From NCBI RefSeq assembly GCF_000722545.1, contig NZ_JNVM01000005.1, positions 62,001 through 126,000 on the forward strand: 64,000 bases of DNA, read 5' to 3'. Made by a program: the position numbers and the translations under genes. Position 1 is the stretch's first letter. Every line of letters starts with the position of its first letter. The notes under the pieces are model-generated. The model did no database searches, was not told the origin of the DNA, and saw nothing but the letters and a program-made list of their open reading frames with translations. Shown here piece after piece: positions 8,778 through 18,979 of this stretch. Origin of the DNA: Paenibacillus tyrphae. Its GTDB lineage: Bacteria > Bacillota > Bacilli > Paenibacillales > NBRC-103111.

Positions 8778-9656
8778 ATGAAGCTATCGTTCGGAGAAAA
8801 AATATTTTACTGCGTGAACAATCTGCTGCTGGTCGCGGCCGGTCTTAGCTGTCTGCTGCCGCTGCTTAACATCGTCTCGATGTCCTTCAGCGACTATTCC
8901 GCCATCGCCTCGGGCTTCGTCGGGATCTGGCCGGTCGGGTTCAGCCTCGACTCCTACAAAGCTTTGATCGACGGGACGCCGATTGTCAACTGCTTTAAAA
9001 ATAGCGTGGTCATCACGGGAGTCGGCGTCGTCCTGAGTATGGTCTTCACGATCTTGGCCGCTTTCCCGCTGTCGAGAGCGTACTTTTATGCGAGAAAAGC
9101 GTTCACGCTGGCCATCGTGTTCACGATGCTGTTCGGGATTCCCACCATTCCGGCTTTTTTGGTGAACCGCTCCTTGGGCATTATCGATACGTACTGGGCG
9201 CTCTGGCTTCCCGGCTTGATCAGCGCTTACAATTTGATGGTGCTGAAAACGTTTTTCGAGAACGTGCCGGCCGAAATCGAAGAGGCCGCCCGGATCGACG
9301 GCTGCGGCGATTGGCGGCTGCTGATGCAGATCGTCCTGCCTCTGTCGATGCCGGTTCTGGCGACGCTGACCCTGTTTTACGGCGTCGGCTACTGGAACGC
9401 GTTCCAGGGCTTGTTAATTAACATTAACGATCCCGCGAAGTACAATCTGGCCGTCATGGTGCAGAACATGATTGCGAATCAATCGCTGCTCCAAAGCTTG
9501 AACAACCTGCAGCAGCAGGAGCTGGAGCAGTTAATTACGCCCGAATCGATCCGGTCGGCGGGGGTGGTTGTGATGCTTGTTCCGCTGCTGCTGGTATACC
9601 CCTTTATGCAGAACTATTTTGTCAAAGGGGTCATGATCGGCGCGGTCAAAGGATAA
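8778..9656 (+). CDS. Carbohydrate ABC transporter permease (YtcP-like)
   Basis: Second permease of the heterodimeric channel, 292 residues, six hydrophobic spans, with the EAA loop (EIEEAARIDGCGDWRLLMQI). A GGAGG sits just upstream of the ATG. It begins 19 bases after the first permease gene. The partner order of LplB-like then YtcP-like permease is the usual one in Paenibacillus oligosaccharide import operons. Confidence 0.93.
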   Translation: MKLSFGEKIFYCVNNLLLVAAGLSCLLPLLNIVSMSFSDYSAIASGFVGIWPVGFSLDSYKALIDGTPIVNCFKNSVVITGVGVVLSMVFTILAAFPLSRAYFYARKAFTLAIVFTMLFGIPTIPAFLVNRSLGIIDTYWALWLPGLISAYNLMVLKTFFENVPAEIEEAARIDGCGDWRLLMQIVLPLSMPVLATLTLFYGVGYWNAFQGLLININDPAKYNLAVMVQNMIANQSLLQSLNNLQQQELEQLITPESIRSAGVVVMLVPLLLVYPFMQNYFVKGVMIGAVKG

Positions 9657-9755
9657 GGATGTAGGGAAAGGGGCTGGCAGTTTGGGCAACAACGGAAGGG
9701 CTGCTGAGGTAACCCCGAAGGGAGAAAGTGCATATTTTGCAGAGGGGGTTCATCC

Positions 9756-11402
9756 ATGAAAGCAAAGAGATGGAACAAAGCCTGTGTGACAAGCACTGCC
9801 GCCGTTCTTGGCGCGGGTATGCTTGTGGCGGGCTGCAACGGCAGCAGCGTGCCGGACGATAAGGCGGGTCAGCAGGAAGGAAAGAGAGGCAGCCTGACGG
9901 TGTCGATCTACGACCGGAATAACATTCCGCCGGAAGAAGGGAATTGGGACAAGAACCGCTGGAGCGAATGGATCAACAAGAACGGTCCGGTTCAGGTCAA
10001 ATATGTTCCGGTTCCGCGCTGGGAATCTTTCCAGAAGTTCAACGCCTTGTTCGCCAGCGCCGCGGCTCCGGATTTAATCCTGGAATACGATACGGGGTAC
10101 AGAAACCAGTGGTATGCCCAGAAGCTGCTGATGCCTTTGGACGAGGTCATCGATAAATACAGCACCACGTATAAAGAGCTGATGAAGCAGTTTCCCCAGT
10201 TAAAAAAGTTGGCGACCAAAGACGACGGGAAAATTTACGAAATCGGCAGAATTTCCCCGCTTACCGCAGGGCACCGCGTTTACATTCGCGAGGACTGGCT
10301 GCAGAAGCTGAACCTTCAGGCTCCCAAAACGACGGAAGAGTTTTTTAACGTAGCGAAGCTGTTCGTGGAACAGGACCCGGACGGAAACGGCAAAAAAGAT
10401 ACGTTCGGTCTCAATTTGAGCGGCAACGCCCCCTCGATCATTCAGCATATGTTCGGGTTCGGAGAAGTCCAGTGGCGCTTCGAAAACGACAAGTTCGTGC
10501 ATGAGTGGGACCGTTTGGCGGCGGCGGTTGCTTTTCAGAAAAAGCTGTTTGACGCCGGTATGGTCGACAAAGATTTCCTGACGGATAAAAACGGGGAGAA
10601 AGCGAAGCAGGATTTCCTCTCCGGCAGGCTCGGCATGTATTTGTTTCAGGATTTCCCGAGCGAGAAGGATTTCGATACGTTCAAGAAAAACAATCCGAAC
10701 GGCAAGCTTGCGATCCTGCCGCTGCCGAAATCTGAATTCGGCCAGTTCAGTCCGGCGGTCGGCAGCCCGATTCAGATGATCGGCGTGCTGAACGTCGCAG
10801 CCAAAGACCCGAAATCGGTCATGCAGTACATCGATTTTATGATTAAACCGGAAAACGCGTTAACTATTCAATACGGCTTGGAAGGCACGCATTGGAGCAA
10901 GGACGAGAACGGCTGCCCGCAGCCGATCGACGCCGAGAAGAACAAGAAGGAAGTATCGTATACGGCCGATCTTGGCATGATGGCCTCCCGGCTGCTGTAC
11001 GGCAAATGCGGATTTGATTCGTACCGGCCGCAGAAGACGGAAGCGCAAAAGGAATTGCGCGAGCTGGCGCTGCAGGCCAATGCCGCCTACGTTTCGAGAG
11101 AGCGGCCGATCCCTACCCTGAAGCCGGAATACTTGCCCGTGCTGCCGCAGGAGCTTGCCATCATCGTCAAAAATTCCGATCAGCAGCTCAAGGATATTTG
11201 GATTAAGGCGGTTGTCGGCGGAAACGGCTATACGGCGGAGCAGGCATACAAAGACGCGAAGGAGTTATGGGAAAAGGCGGGCGGCACCCGGGTGGACGAC
11301 TTCTACGCCAAATGGTACGCGGAGAATAAGCCGAAAGCATTTATGCTGGAGGATTTATATAAATTCGGCGAAGACGCCGAGAAATTGTATTCCAATAAAT
11401 AA
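9756..11402 (+). CDS. Extracellular solute-binding lipoprotein (LplA-like), copy 2
   Basis: A 548-residue paralogue of the protein at 6099, similar along its whole length, with lipobox LVAGC (Cys27). Long identical blocks include YDRNNIPPEEGNWDKNRW and VKYVPVPRWES, while the middle and C-terminal thirds diverge more. It lies 99 bases downstream of the second permease with AGAGGGGG as ribosome site. Two binding proteins serving one permease pair suggests a widened ligand range, for example different chain lengths, or a recent duplication that is now specialising. Both ideas are inference. Confidence 0.92.
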   Translation: MKAKRWNKACVTSTAAVLGAGMLVAGCNGSSVPDDKAGQQEGKRGSLTVSIYDRNNIPPEEGNWDKNRWSEWINKNGPVQVKYVPVPRWESFQKFNALFASAAAPDLILEYDTGYRNQWYAQKLLMPLDEVIDKYSTTYKELMKQFPQLKKLATKDDGKIYEIGRISPLTAGHRVYIREDWLQKLNLQAPKTTEEFFNVAKLFVEQDPDGNGKKDTFGLNLSGNAPSIIQHMFGFGEVQWRFENDKFVHEWDRLAAAVAFQKKLFDAGMVDKDFLTDKNGEKAKQDFLSGRLGMYLFQDFPSEKDFDTFKKNNPNGKLAILPLPKSEFGQFSPAVGSPIQMIGVLNVAAKDPKSVMQYIDFMIKPENALTIQYGLEGTHWSKDENGCPQPIDAEKNKKEVSYTADLGMMASRLLYGKCGFDSYRPQKTEAQKELRELALQANAAYVSRERPIPTLKPEYLPVLPQELAIIVKNSDQQLKDIWIKAVVGGNGYTAEQAYKDAKELWEKAGGTRVDDFYAKWYAENKPKAFMLEDLYKFGEDAEKLYSNK

Positions 11403-11571
11403 GATTCCCTTGCGCAGCATGTCTGTCCGTCTGTTCCCATAGGGTGGGAGGCGTCCGTTTTCTCACCCTGCATGTTCCTCTATTTGAAGGGAGGTGCCCA
11501 AATCATTTGTGATGAAACCTGTTTTGTAAACGCTGTCAATGTCGCGAATTTTGTATGGGGAGGAATCCGCT

Positions 11572-14500
11572 TTGACAGAGAAAATAACGAAAGGGTTGGC
11601 AAGCTTTTGGCTGGTGGTATTTCTGTTGTTCGGCCATGTCCCTCTCCCCTTGGGAACTGCTCCGGTCGTGGAGGCACAGGCACTCTCACCCCCCTCAAAT
11701 TTGACCTCTGTTTGGCGGACCGATACCTCGGTTCATTTGACGTGGACCGCTTCTTCCTCCGGCAGTGCGGTCATCGGTTACGACGTCTATAATGGCAATG
11801 CATTGATTGGAAGTACGAGCGGCTCATCCGACTATTGGGCAACCGGGCTGACTCCGGGCGGAAGCTATACGTTTACGGTGCGGGCCAAAGACGCGTCGGG
11901 GAACGTTTCGGCGCCAAGCAGTCCGTTCGCCGTTCTGCCGGGCGCGCTTGACCGGGGACTCTGGACCACCACCGCGTCTTCCAGTGCCAGCGGCGCACCA
12001 CCCTCCTTGGCGGTGGACGGCAGCCTATCCACCCGCTGGAGCAGCGGAGCGGCACAAGCCTCAGGGATGTGGTTCCAGATCGATACGGGACCGGGGGATA
12101 AAACGTATCATAAGCTGGTGCTGGACGCCGGAGTTTCCGCCGGCGATTACCCCCGGGGGTATGAAGTCATCGTGTCCGACGACGGGACGAATTGGAGCGC
12201 GCCGATCGTCTCGGGTGCGGGGAGTTCTTCCGTCGTGACGATCGATTTTCCGCAGCAAACCGCCCGATATGTCCGGATCACGTTGACGAAAAGCTCTGGG
12301 CCATGGTGGTCGATCTACGATTTGAATCTGTACGGCGCCATGCAGCCCGATACCCAAGCGCCGACCGTTCCCGGCGGCCTGAAAGATTCCGACGTGACGG
12401 ATCATGAGATCCGGCTGTCTTGGAATGCTTCTACAGACAATGTGGCTGTTTTTGCATACGATATTTATCTTGGTCCGGACTTCATCGGTTCCACGAAATC
12501 GACGGACTATAAGGTATCCGGGCTTTCCCCGAGAACCGCCTATTCGTTTACGATCCGGGCCAGAGACCCGGCGGGCAACGTTTCTGCACCGGCCGGACCC
12601 TATGCGGTGACTACGCAGGATAAGCTGGATCGCACGCTCTGGAAGGTGACGGCCTCGTCGAGCGGCAGCACTTCCTCGCCGGGCATGGCGGTCGACGGCA
12701 TCCTATCCTCCCGGTGGACCAGCGGGGCGCCGCAAGCTCCGGGGACGTGGTTCCAGATCGATACCGGACCGGGGGATAAAACGTATAACAAGCTGCTGCT
12801 CGATGCCGGAGCCTCCGCCGGAGATTATCCCCGCGGATACGAGGTTACCGTTTCCGACGACGGTGTGAATTGGAGTGCGCCGGTTACATCGGGTACGGGC
12901 ACTTCTTCTGTCGTGGCGATCAGTTTCCCGCAGCAAACCGCCAAATATATCCGAATTTCGTTAACAAAAACCTCAGGCTTATGGTGGTCTATCCATGAGC
13001 TGCATCTTTACGGCGTCATGGCTCCCGACGACGAACCTCCCACCACTCCCGCTCATTTAACCGCCACCAAAATACTCGATACGGAAGTCGATCTTACCTG
13101 GGAAGCCTCAACGGATAACGTTGCCGTGGTAGGATACAATGTGTACGCCGGTTCCACATTCATTGGCTATACTTCGGCTACGAGCTACAAGGCAGAGGAT
13201 CTCACTGCCAAAACGGCCTATACGTTTACCGTACGCGCCAAAGATTTGTCGGGCAATCTGTCGCCGCCGAGCGCCCCCCTGGCGATAACCACGCAGGATG
13301 TCATCGCGCTGCCTCTGGTGGCCAGGTACGAAATGGAGCCGGACCCCTCGAATCCGACGCTGCTGCGGGACGATAGCGGATATGGACAGAACGGCACCAT
13401 CAGCCCCCCGGCCTCCTTCGAAGACGGACGGGAAGGCGGCGGAAAGGCGTTAAAGTTTACCGGACCGAATGAAGCTATGGTTGCTGCTCCCACTTCTCCC
13501 ACGGGCATGCTAAACAATCTTTCTTCCAAGTTTACGATTAGCGCCTGGATCAAGCCGGACGATTTGAACGGGCATCAGCCCATCGTCACGAAGCGTGACG
13601 CCAACTGGAAGGGATCGACGTTTTATTTGAGACTTACCGGGAATCGTCTGGGGTTTGCGGCGGATTACGGGGAGAAATGGTACGACTGGTCCTTTCCTTC
13701 GGATTCGATCGTGGCCGGGCAATGGTGTCATGTCGCAGTAACCTTCGAAAAAAACGTCGGCGTTAAATTTTACGTGAACGGCAAGCTCATCGGCAGCGTC
13801 GACGGCTCTGCGGTATTCACGGATGCGCTGCCGAACTTTGTGAACATGATGCTGGGCACGGAGTGGCATTGGGACCCTGCGACAAGATCGATGCGTCAAT
13901 ACGGGTTCCGGGGTTCGATCGATTCTTTGCATATTTATGCGGCCCCTCTGACCTCCGGCCAGATCAAAGCGGATATGGCTAACACGATGAAGATCCGTCC
14001 GGCGGAGCCGAGCGATTTCACGTTCCCGGAGAAATGGGCGACCTTCCGATTGGTCCGGTACGACATGCCGAACGGCTTGTTTACGAACGGCAGCGCCAAA
14101 ATCCACCAAACGGCCGTGCGCAAGGAAGGCCCCGATGCGGTGGATTGGCCCAGAATCACGCTGAACATCCCCCAGGCGGATCAAACGAAAAGCACGGTAG
14201 AACCCTTCGCCGATGGAGCCGAATTCAAGACGGATATTTTGCTGCAGCGCGAGCCGGAAAGCATGCCGCTCCTACAGGAGCCCTACGATAACGTGCTGCA
14301 GCCCGGCAATCATTGGATACGCGGGGTACAATGGCGCTGGGGCCAGACGTACATGTACACCGCCGACAGAACAGCCAGGTCGTGGGCTTGGGATTACGAG
14401 CTCTGGACGTTTCCGGTGAAGATCGAGGGAACTGGGCCGGGAGCCGTTAAAAACGTCGTGCTGAAAGCGGACGGGGCGGAGATTTATAACAGCGGGGCGA

Positions 14501-17500
14501 ATGTATACGATTCTCTGACCCTGCTGCTGCCTCAAAATGAAGACGGCAAGCCTTACGAGCTGTGGGTTGACGGACGCGGACCGGTTCGATTCGACGCGGG
14601 ACTTCAGCCGGTCGAAGCCGGCAATCCAAAGGATGTCCCGTTTGCGTTCGCTCTGACCGTTCCCGGCAGCGGGCCGGCCATTACCGTAAAATCGCTGGAC
14701 CGTCCGGAAACGTTCCCGAATCAGGCGGCATGGGATGCGGATGCGGCGTCGCTCTCGGAGGCGAAGCCTGTCACGCCCGGCTATGTCCCGGATCGTTCGT
14801 CGATCGCCCGTCATCTGGGGGTCGATGTTCCCCGATCGCCGGAGACGATCAACTTCGTTTATATGTCGCACGGCATGAGCTCCGGCGGATTTTACCACTC
14901 CGAGCATAAACAGGTGGCCTCGATGTATCAGACTCTGGGTTCCGTAGAGGACTATGCCGATTATGTCAGCGATACCGGTTACGACCGCGTATTCGAATTC
15001 AGCAACTTTACCGATGCGGACAGTCCAGTCAGCCAGGAAAAGATGGCGGCGGCGCTGGAAAAACGGGGCGTTCAGTTCGGCTTCGTTCCGCTCACGGACA
15101 TCAACGGCATCGATATGCGCAATGCGAATTTGGCGTTTTACGCCTATAATTTGCCCGATTACCGCGCACCGTTGTATCGGAACGTCCAGCTCAGCCTGCA
15201 GCGGTTTCAGGTGTATCCGAACATGACGGGCATAAGCATCGGCGCAGACAACGCCGACTATGTGCCGTATTGGGATTGGGCGCCGCCTATCCCGAACCGT
15301 CCGTGGGGGATGGCGTATACCGCATTCCAGAGGGCCCGAGGTTTGCCGCTTACGACGCCGATCGCTCCCAGCGTGCAGGGCTGGTATCAGCCGAAGGCGC
15401 ACGAGTATTTCGCGAATTCCTCCAAGCCGTTCCTTGACTACATCGATCGGTACGACGAAACCTTCAAGCAATACGGTTATTTTGTCAAGGCGGTCTCCGA
15501 AGTCAATGACGGCTATATCACCACGACCGGGTCATTCGGAAGCTCGCCCGGCGTCGGCGGACACGGAGGATGGCCCTGGGGGACGGTTCCCGCCAAGCCT
15601 ATGCATGATCAGATGCCGGTACAGACCGGTTACGACTGGAATGAATTGAACACCTCCAAGCCGATGCATGTGGTTGCTTTGCTGGACCGTCTGCGCAGCT
15701 ATTATCCGAACAAAACGACATGGGCGATACCGGACGATTTCAGCTTGTTTTTCGGCAAGATGGACCGGGAAAAAGCTTATGCGCTGGCCTTGACCCGGGG
15801 CATTCAGGCGATCGGCACGAATGTGCTGCCGAACAATAAGGGCGATCTCGCCAAGCCTCAGATGATCGCGGAACAGAAAGAGCTCTATTCCTGGATTCGT
15901 AAATACGGCGGCGCCTATGCAATGACCGAGCCGACGCCGACGATCGGGATCATGTATGTCAACAAGCAAGCCCTGCTGCGGGGCATCGTCGGCAAAGATC
16001 CGACGGACGAGGATCTGCTCAAAGGCTCCCACGAAGGAAAAGTGACGGAAGCGATGTTCTTCACCCACGCCGCCGGGTGGTCGTCGAAAGTGATCACGCC
16101 GGAAGAGCTGAAGAAAGGGCTGCCGTCATCCATTAAGGCCATACTGCTCGTAGGATTGAACAACTTCGACGACAGCTGGCACTGGTACGACGACGGCATT
16201 GCTGGCGACCTTCAAGGCTTCGTAGACCGGGGAGGTCTCATTCTGAAGGATGACGAATCCGTATCTCCCGTACCGTCCGTGGCGACCGGCATGCAGGTCC
16301 GGGCCTATCTGAAGCAAAGCGATACGGATCAGACCAATCTGCTGCTGGAGCGGAATGCGGACAACATCGTCAAGCTGAAAAGCGCCATGGCGTCGGTCAC
16401 GAAGCCGGTTGCCGTCACTGATAGCAGTACGGTCTGGGCGATTCCGACCCGTTCCGGAGATACGCAATATGTGACGGTGGTCAATCAAAAGCATGAACAG
16501 CCCGACGATACGCAGCATCTGATCGGACAAACGGGCTCGGTCACGTGGAATACGGAGCGCCCGATCTATGATGTGCGAAAAGGCAGAAAGCTGACCGTTC
16601 AGGAAGCGACTTATGTCGATTTGAAATCCGAAGGCTTCCAATGGTACGCCCTTCCGCCTGCCGAAATAACGGTGCCTTCCGTTACCGTAACCAAAGGCTC
16701 TTCCGGATTTTACGAGGCTTTCGCGTCCGTTCGCAATCCGGACCCGATGACCGGTATCCCGGTCGAATTGACCGTAACGCATCAGACGAGCGGCGATACG
16801 GCAACGGTATATTCGGCGACAGGTCTGACCGCGAAGCTGCCCTTGAAGGACTCGGACCAACCCGGAACGTATACGGTAACCGTCAAAGAATTGCTCAGCG
16901 GGCTGTCTTCCGGCACGCAGGTCGTCATCCAAGGGTCTAAAGAGCCGGCAGCCCCTTCTCCGGTGAAATTGTACAGGGAAGACGGCATTCGCGAATTCGC
17001 GGAAAGAACGAATGTGCCTCTGACGGTCGCTTTGACGGCAGCGCAAAACAACGACCCGGCCATTGTGGAGCAAGCGAACCGTCTTGTGCAGTATTACCGC
17101 AGCGAAGGCCGCCAAGTCCGGCTGGGCCTTGCCGAACCGAATGGGGCCGTGACCGGGCTGCAGGAATACAAATCGTCGTATGTCAAATATCCGCAATGGA
17201 AAACGATCGAATCCGATCTTGTCCTCATCGGCAACACGTCGAATAACGTCCTGCTCCTCGATCAAGCCAGAGGGTATCTGCTGTTCGAGCAAGGCGACCA
17301 TTTATCGGCCGGCGGGGCGGCGGTCAGCTACGCCAATTCTCCGTTTGTCGGCGAGTATCACACGGTGAATATTATCGCGAACGATCTAAGCGGAATAAAA
17401 GCCGCCGTCAACACCTTGATCGGCTTACCTTCGGCAGCGTTGAAAGCACCGAAATTCGTGACGACGAACCGCATCTCCGATACCGGCGTGGAGCTGGCAT

Positions 17501-18675
17501 GGTCGGGAAGCGACGGCGCGTTGGGCTACACGATCGAACGGCGGGATAACGGTGATGCCGAGTGGCAGCAAATCGGCTATGTTTCCAGCGGGATGACGAG
17601 CTTCAACGATTCGCGCCTGACCCCGGACAAAATGTACGCGTATCGCCTGAAAGCTTTTAACTTGGCCGGCGTTTCGGACTATAGCGAGCCGATCCGCGTG
17701 ATCACGACGAGCCAAGGAGATGCCGGTCCGGAGCTTACCCGCATAGAGACGGACGGCGTAACCGGGGAAGGGAAATTTAACAACAAAACCGTAGCCGTCA
17801 CCTTCGTGGTTGGCGACCGGGTGAAGACAACGAAATACAAGCTGAACAATAACGCTTGGAAAACCGTCACGGGAGCCGTGTATATCGCAGACGAGGGAAT
17901 TCACACGCTGCAATATTATTCCGAGGACAAATCCGGAAACGTAGAACGAACGAAGCGGGCGGTAATCGGCATCGACAAAAAAGCGCCTGTGACCGTCGCC
18001 AACGTACCCAGAGGGTGGAAGAACACGCCGCAGCTGGTCCAATTGCGGGCATCCGATAACTTAAGCGGAGTCGCGAAAACTTTTTACAGCGTGAGCAACG
18101 GCATTCCTGGCAGCGGACCCGGCGGCAATGTCAGTGTCACTAATAACGTATACGGCGATGTACATGGCGATTATACGGTTACCACGAACGTGTACGGGAA
18201 CGTATACGGCAATTACAGCATAGCCAACAACGTGTATGGGAACGTGTACGGCGATTACACCGTCACCACCAACGTGTATGCCGACAGCAAGATGGAAGAG
18301 GCGGAGGGAAGCGTCGTTCCCGTTACGCTGGAGGGCATCAACACGATCCGCTACTACAGCATAGACGCTGCCGGCAATAAGGAGAGCGTCAAGACGGCGG
18401 TCGTCACGCTGGACTACACGCCGCCGAAGATCGAGCTCGTCACCCCGCTTTCGTTCAAGCGGTCCGAGCCGGTGAGGGTGAAGCTTCAGATCAGCGACGC
18501 GCTGAGCGGAGTATCGCAGTCCACGGTAACGTTTAACGGACGCGTGAGGGGCACCTCCTTTGTCCTTAATCCTTATTCGCTTCCGACGGGAGATTACGCG
18601 TTGGCCGTGAAATCGTTCGACCGCGCGGGAAATTACAGCGAGAAGACATTCATTATCCGCATTTTGGACCGATGA
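11572..18675 (+). CDS. Giant secreted multidomain protein (FN3, F5/8C, LamG, enzyme-like core, OmpL47-type Ig)
   Basis: Secreted protein of 2367 residues. The frame is open from an ATG at 11539, but TTG at 11572 is preferred: GGGGAGG lies 8 bases upstream and the protein then begins with a normal signal peptide ending near VEAQA. Approximate order: FN3 (40-125), F5/8C sugar-binding (126-256), FN3 (260-348), F5/8C (350-482), FN3 (485-576), LamG (582-800), an unassigned beta-rich part, an enzyme-like core of about 630 residues (1066-1695) that could be a TIM-barrel hydrolase with beta domains, an Ig-like domain, an alpha/beta part, FN3 (1958-2046) and OmpL47-like Ig domains. A tandem 14-residue repeat is inserted in one of these. 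There is no SLH or sortase motif. Next to a sensor and importer, it is probably the degrading enzyme, but no catalytic residues can be named. Confidence 0.85.
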   Translation: MTEKITKGLASFWLVVFLLFGHVPLPLGTAPVVEAQALSPPSNLTSVWRTDTSVHLTWTASSSGSAVIGYDVYNGNALIGSTSGSSDYWATGLTPGGSYTFTVRAKDASGNVSAPSSPFAVLPGALDRGLWTTTASSSASGAPPSLAVDGSLSTRWSSGAAQASGMWFQIDTGPGDKTYHKLVLDAGVSAGDYPRGYEVIVSDDGTNWSAPIVSGAGSSSVVTIDFPQQTARYVRITLTKSSGPWWSIYDLNLYGAMQPDTQAPTVPGGLKDSDVTDHEIRLSWNASTDNVAVFAYDIYLGPDFIGSTKSTDYKVSGLSPRTAYSFTIRARDPAGNVSAPAGPYAVTTQDKLDRTLWKVTASSSGSTSSPGMAVDGILSSRWTSGAPQAPGTWFQIDTGPGDKTYNKLLLDAGASAGDYPRGYEVTVSDDGVNWSAPVTSGTGTSSVVAISFPQQTAKYIRISLTKTSGLWWSIHELHLYGVMAPDDEPPTTPAHLTATKILDTEVDLTWEASTDNVAVVGYNVYAGSTFIGYTSATSYKAEDLTAKTAYTFTVRAKDLSGNLSPPSAPLAITTQDVIALPLVARYEMEPDPSNPTLLRDDSGYGQNGTISPPASFEDGREGGGKALKFTGPNEAMVAAPTSPTGMLNNLSSKFTISAWIKPDDLNGHQPIVTKRDANWKGSTFYLRLTGNRLGFAADYGEKWYDWSFPSDSIVAGQWCHVAVTFEKNVGVKFYVNGKLIGSVDGSAVFTDALPNFVNMMLGTEWHWDPATRSMRQYGFRGSIDSLHIYAAPLTSGQIKADMANTMKIRPAEPSDFTFPEKWATFRLVRYDMPNGLFTNGSAKIHQTAVRKEGPDAVDWPRITLNIPQADQTKSTVEPFADGAEFKTDILLQREPESMPLLQEPYDNVLQPGNHWIRGVQWRWGQTYMYTADRTARSWAWDYELWTFPVKIEGTGPGAVKNVVLKADGAEIYNSGANVYDSLTLLLPQNEDGKPYELWVDGRGPVRFDAGLQPVEAGNPKDVPFAFALTVPGSGPAITVKSLDRPETFPNQAAWDADAASLSEAKPVTPGYVPDRSSIARHLGVDVPRSPETINFVYMSHGMSSGGFYHSEHKQVASMYQTLGSVEDYADYVSDTGYDRVFEFSNFTDADSPVSQEKMAAALEKRGVQFGFVPLTDINGIDMRNANLAFYAYNLPDYRAPLYRNVQLSLQRFQVYPNMTGISIGADNADYVPYWDWAPPIPNRPWGMAYTAFQRARGLPLTTPIAPSVQGWYQPKAHEYFANSSKPFLDYIDRYDETFKQYGYFVKAVSEVNDGYITTTGSFGSSPGVGGHGGWPWGTVPAKPMHDQMPVQTGYDWNELNTSKPMHVVALLDRLRSYYPNKTTWAIPDDFSLFFGKMDREKAYALALTRGIQAIGTNVLPNNKGDLAKPQMIAEQKELYSWIRKYGGAYAMTEPTPTIGIMYVNKQALLRGIVGKDPTDEDLLKGSHEGKVTEAMFFTHAAGWSSKVITPEELKKGLPSSIKAILLVGLNNFDDSWHWYDDGIAGDLQGFVDRGGLILKDDESVSPVPSVATGMQVRAYLKQSDTDQTNLLLERNADNIVKLKSAMASVTKPVAVTDSSTVWAIPTRSGDTQYVTVVNQKHEQPDDTQHLIGQTGSVTWNTERPIYDVRKGRKLTVQEATYVDLKSEGFQWYALPPAEITVPSVTVTKGSSGFYEAFASVRNPDPMTGIPVELTVTHQTSGDTATVYSATGLTAKLPLKDSDQPGTYTVTVKELLSGLSSGTQVVIQGSKEPAAPSPVKLYREDGIREFAERTNVPLTVALTAAQNNDPAIVEQANRLVQYYRSEGRQVRLGLAEPNGAVTGLQEYKSSYVKYPQWKTIESDLVLIGNTSNNVLLLDQARGYLLFEQGDHLSAGGAAVSYANSPFVGEYHTVNIIANDLSGIKAAVNTLIGLPSAALKAPKFVTTNRISDTGVELAWSGSDGALGYTIERRDNGDAEWQQIGYVSSGMTSFNDSRLTPDKMYAYRLKAFNLAGVSDYSEPIRVITTSQGDAGPELTRIETDGVTGEGKFNNKTVAVTFVVGDRVKTTKYKLNNNAWKTVTGAVYIADEGIHTLQYYSEDKSGNVERTKRAVIGIDKKAPVTVANVPRGWKNTPQLVQLRASDNLSGVAKTFYSVSNGIPGSGPGGNVSVTNNVYGDVHGDYTVTTNVYGNVYGNYSIANNVYGNVYGDYTVTTNVYADSKMEEAEGSVVPVTLEGINTIRYYSIDAAGNKESVKTAVVTLDYTPPKIELVTPLSFKRSEPVRVKLQISDALSGVSQSTVTFNGRVRGTSFVLNPYSLPTGDYALAVKSFDRAGNYSEKTFIIRILDR
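18145..18282 (+). repeat. Tandem 42-bp coding repeat (14-residue NVYG repeat)
   Basis: Three full 42-bp units (18145-18186, 18187-18228, 18229-18270) and a 12-bp partial unit. They encode NVYGDVHGDYTVTT, NVYGNVYGNYSIAN, NVYGNVYGDYTVTT and NVYA. The repeat is inserted into a loop of an Ig-like (OmpL47-type) domain of the giant secreted protein. Confidence 0.9.
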
Positions 18676-18715
18676 TCCGCTTCTTCCGCAGCAAGGAAAA
18701 GTAATTCGTTGAAAA

Positions 18716-18773
18716 CGCAAGTACCGGGGCAGCCGAAGCTTTTCTGGCGGCAGTTCCGGTACTTGCGCTTTTA
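18716..18773 (+). terminator. Intrinsic terminator after the giant secreted protein
   Basis: CGCAAGTACCGG (18716-18727) pairs perfectly with CCGGTACTTGCG (18756-18767), followed by CTTTTAG. It closes the transporter/giant-protein block. Confidence 0.75.
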
Positions 18774-18979
18774 GCTTGAGCGTCACCGTCCGTCCCGCAG
18801 GCAGACGCACGATGTGGTGCCGTACCCGATTCCTCAAAAGGTAAACCTATGCATCTGGTGGGCTATCTGTAAAATTTAGAATTAATTAACATCAAATATG
18901 TCATGATGAAGGGGACTCCGGACAACAATCGGACAGAGCGGCTCGGCGATGGAGGATGACGAGAGGAGGAACTTGAGCA

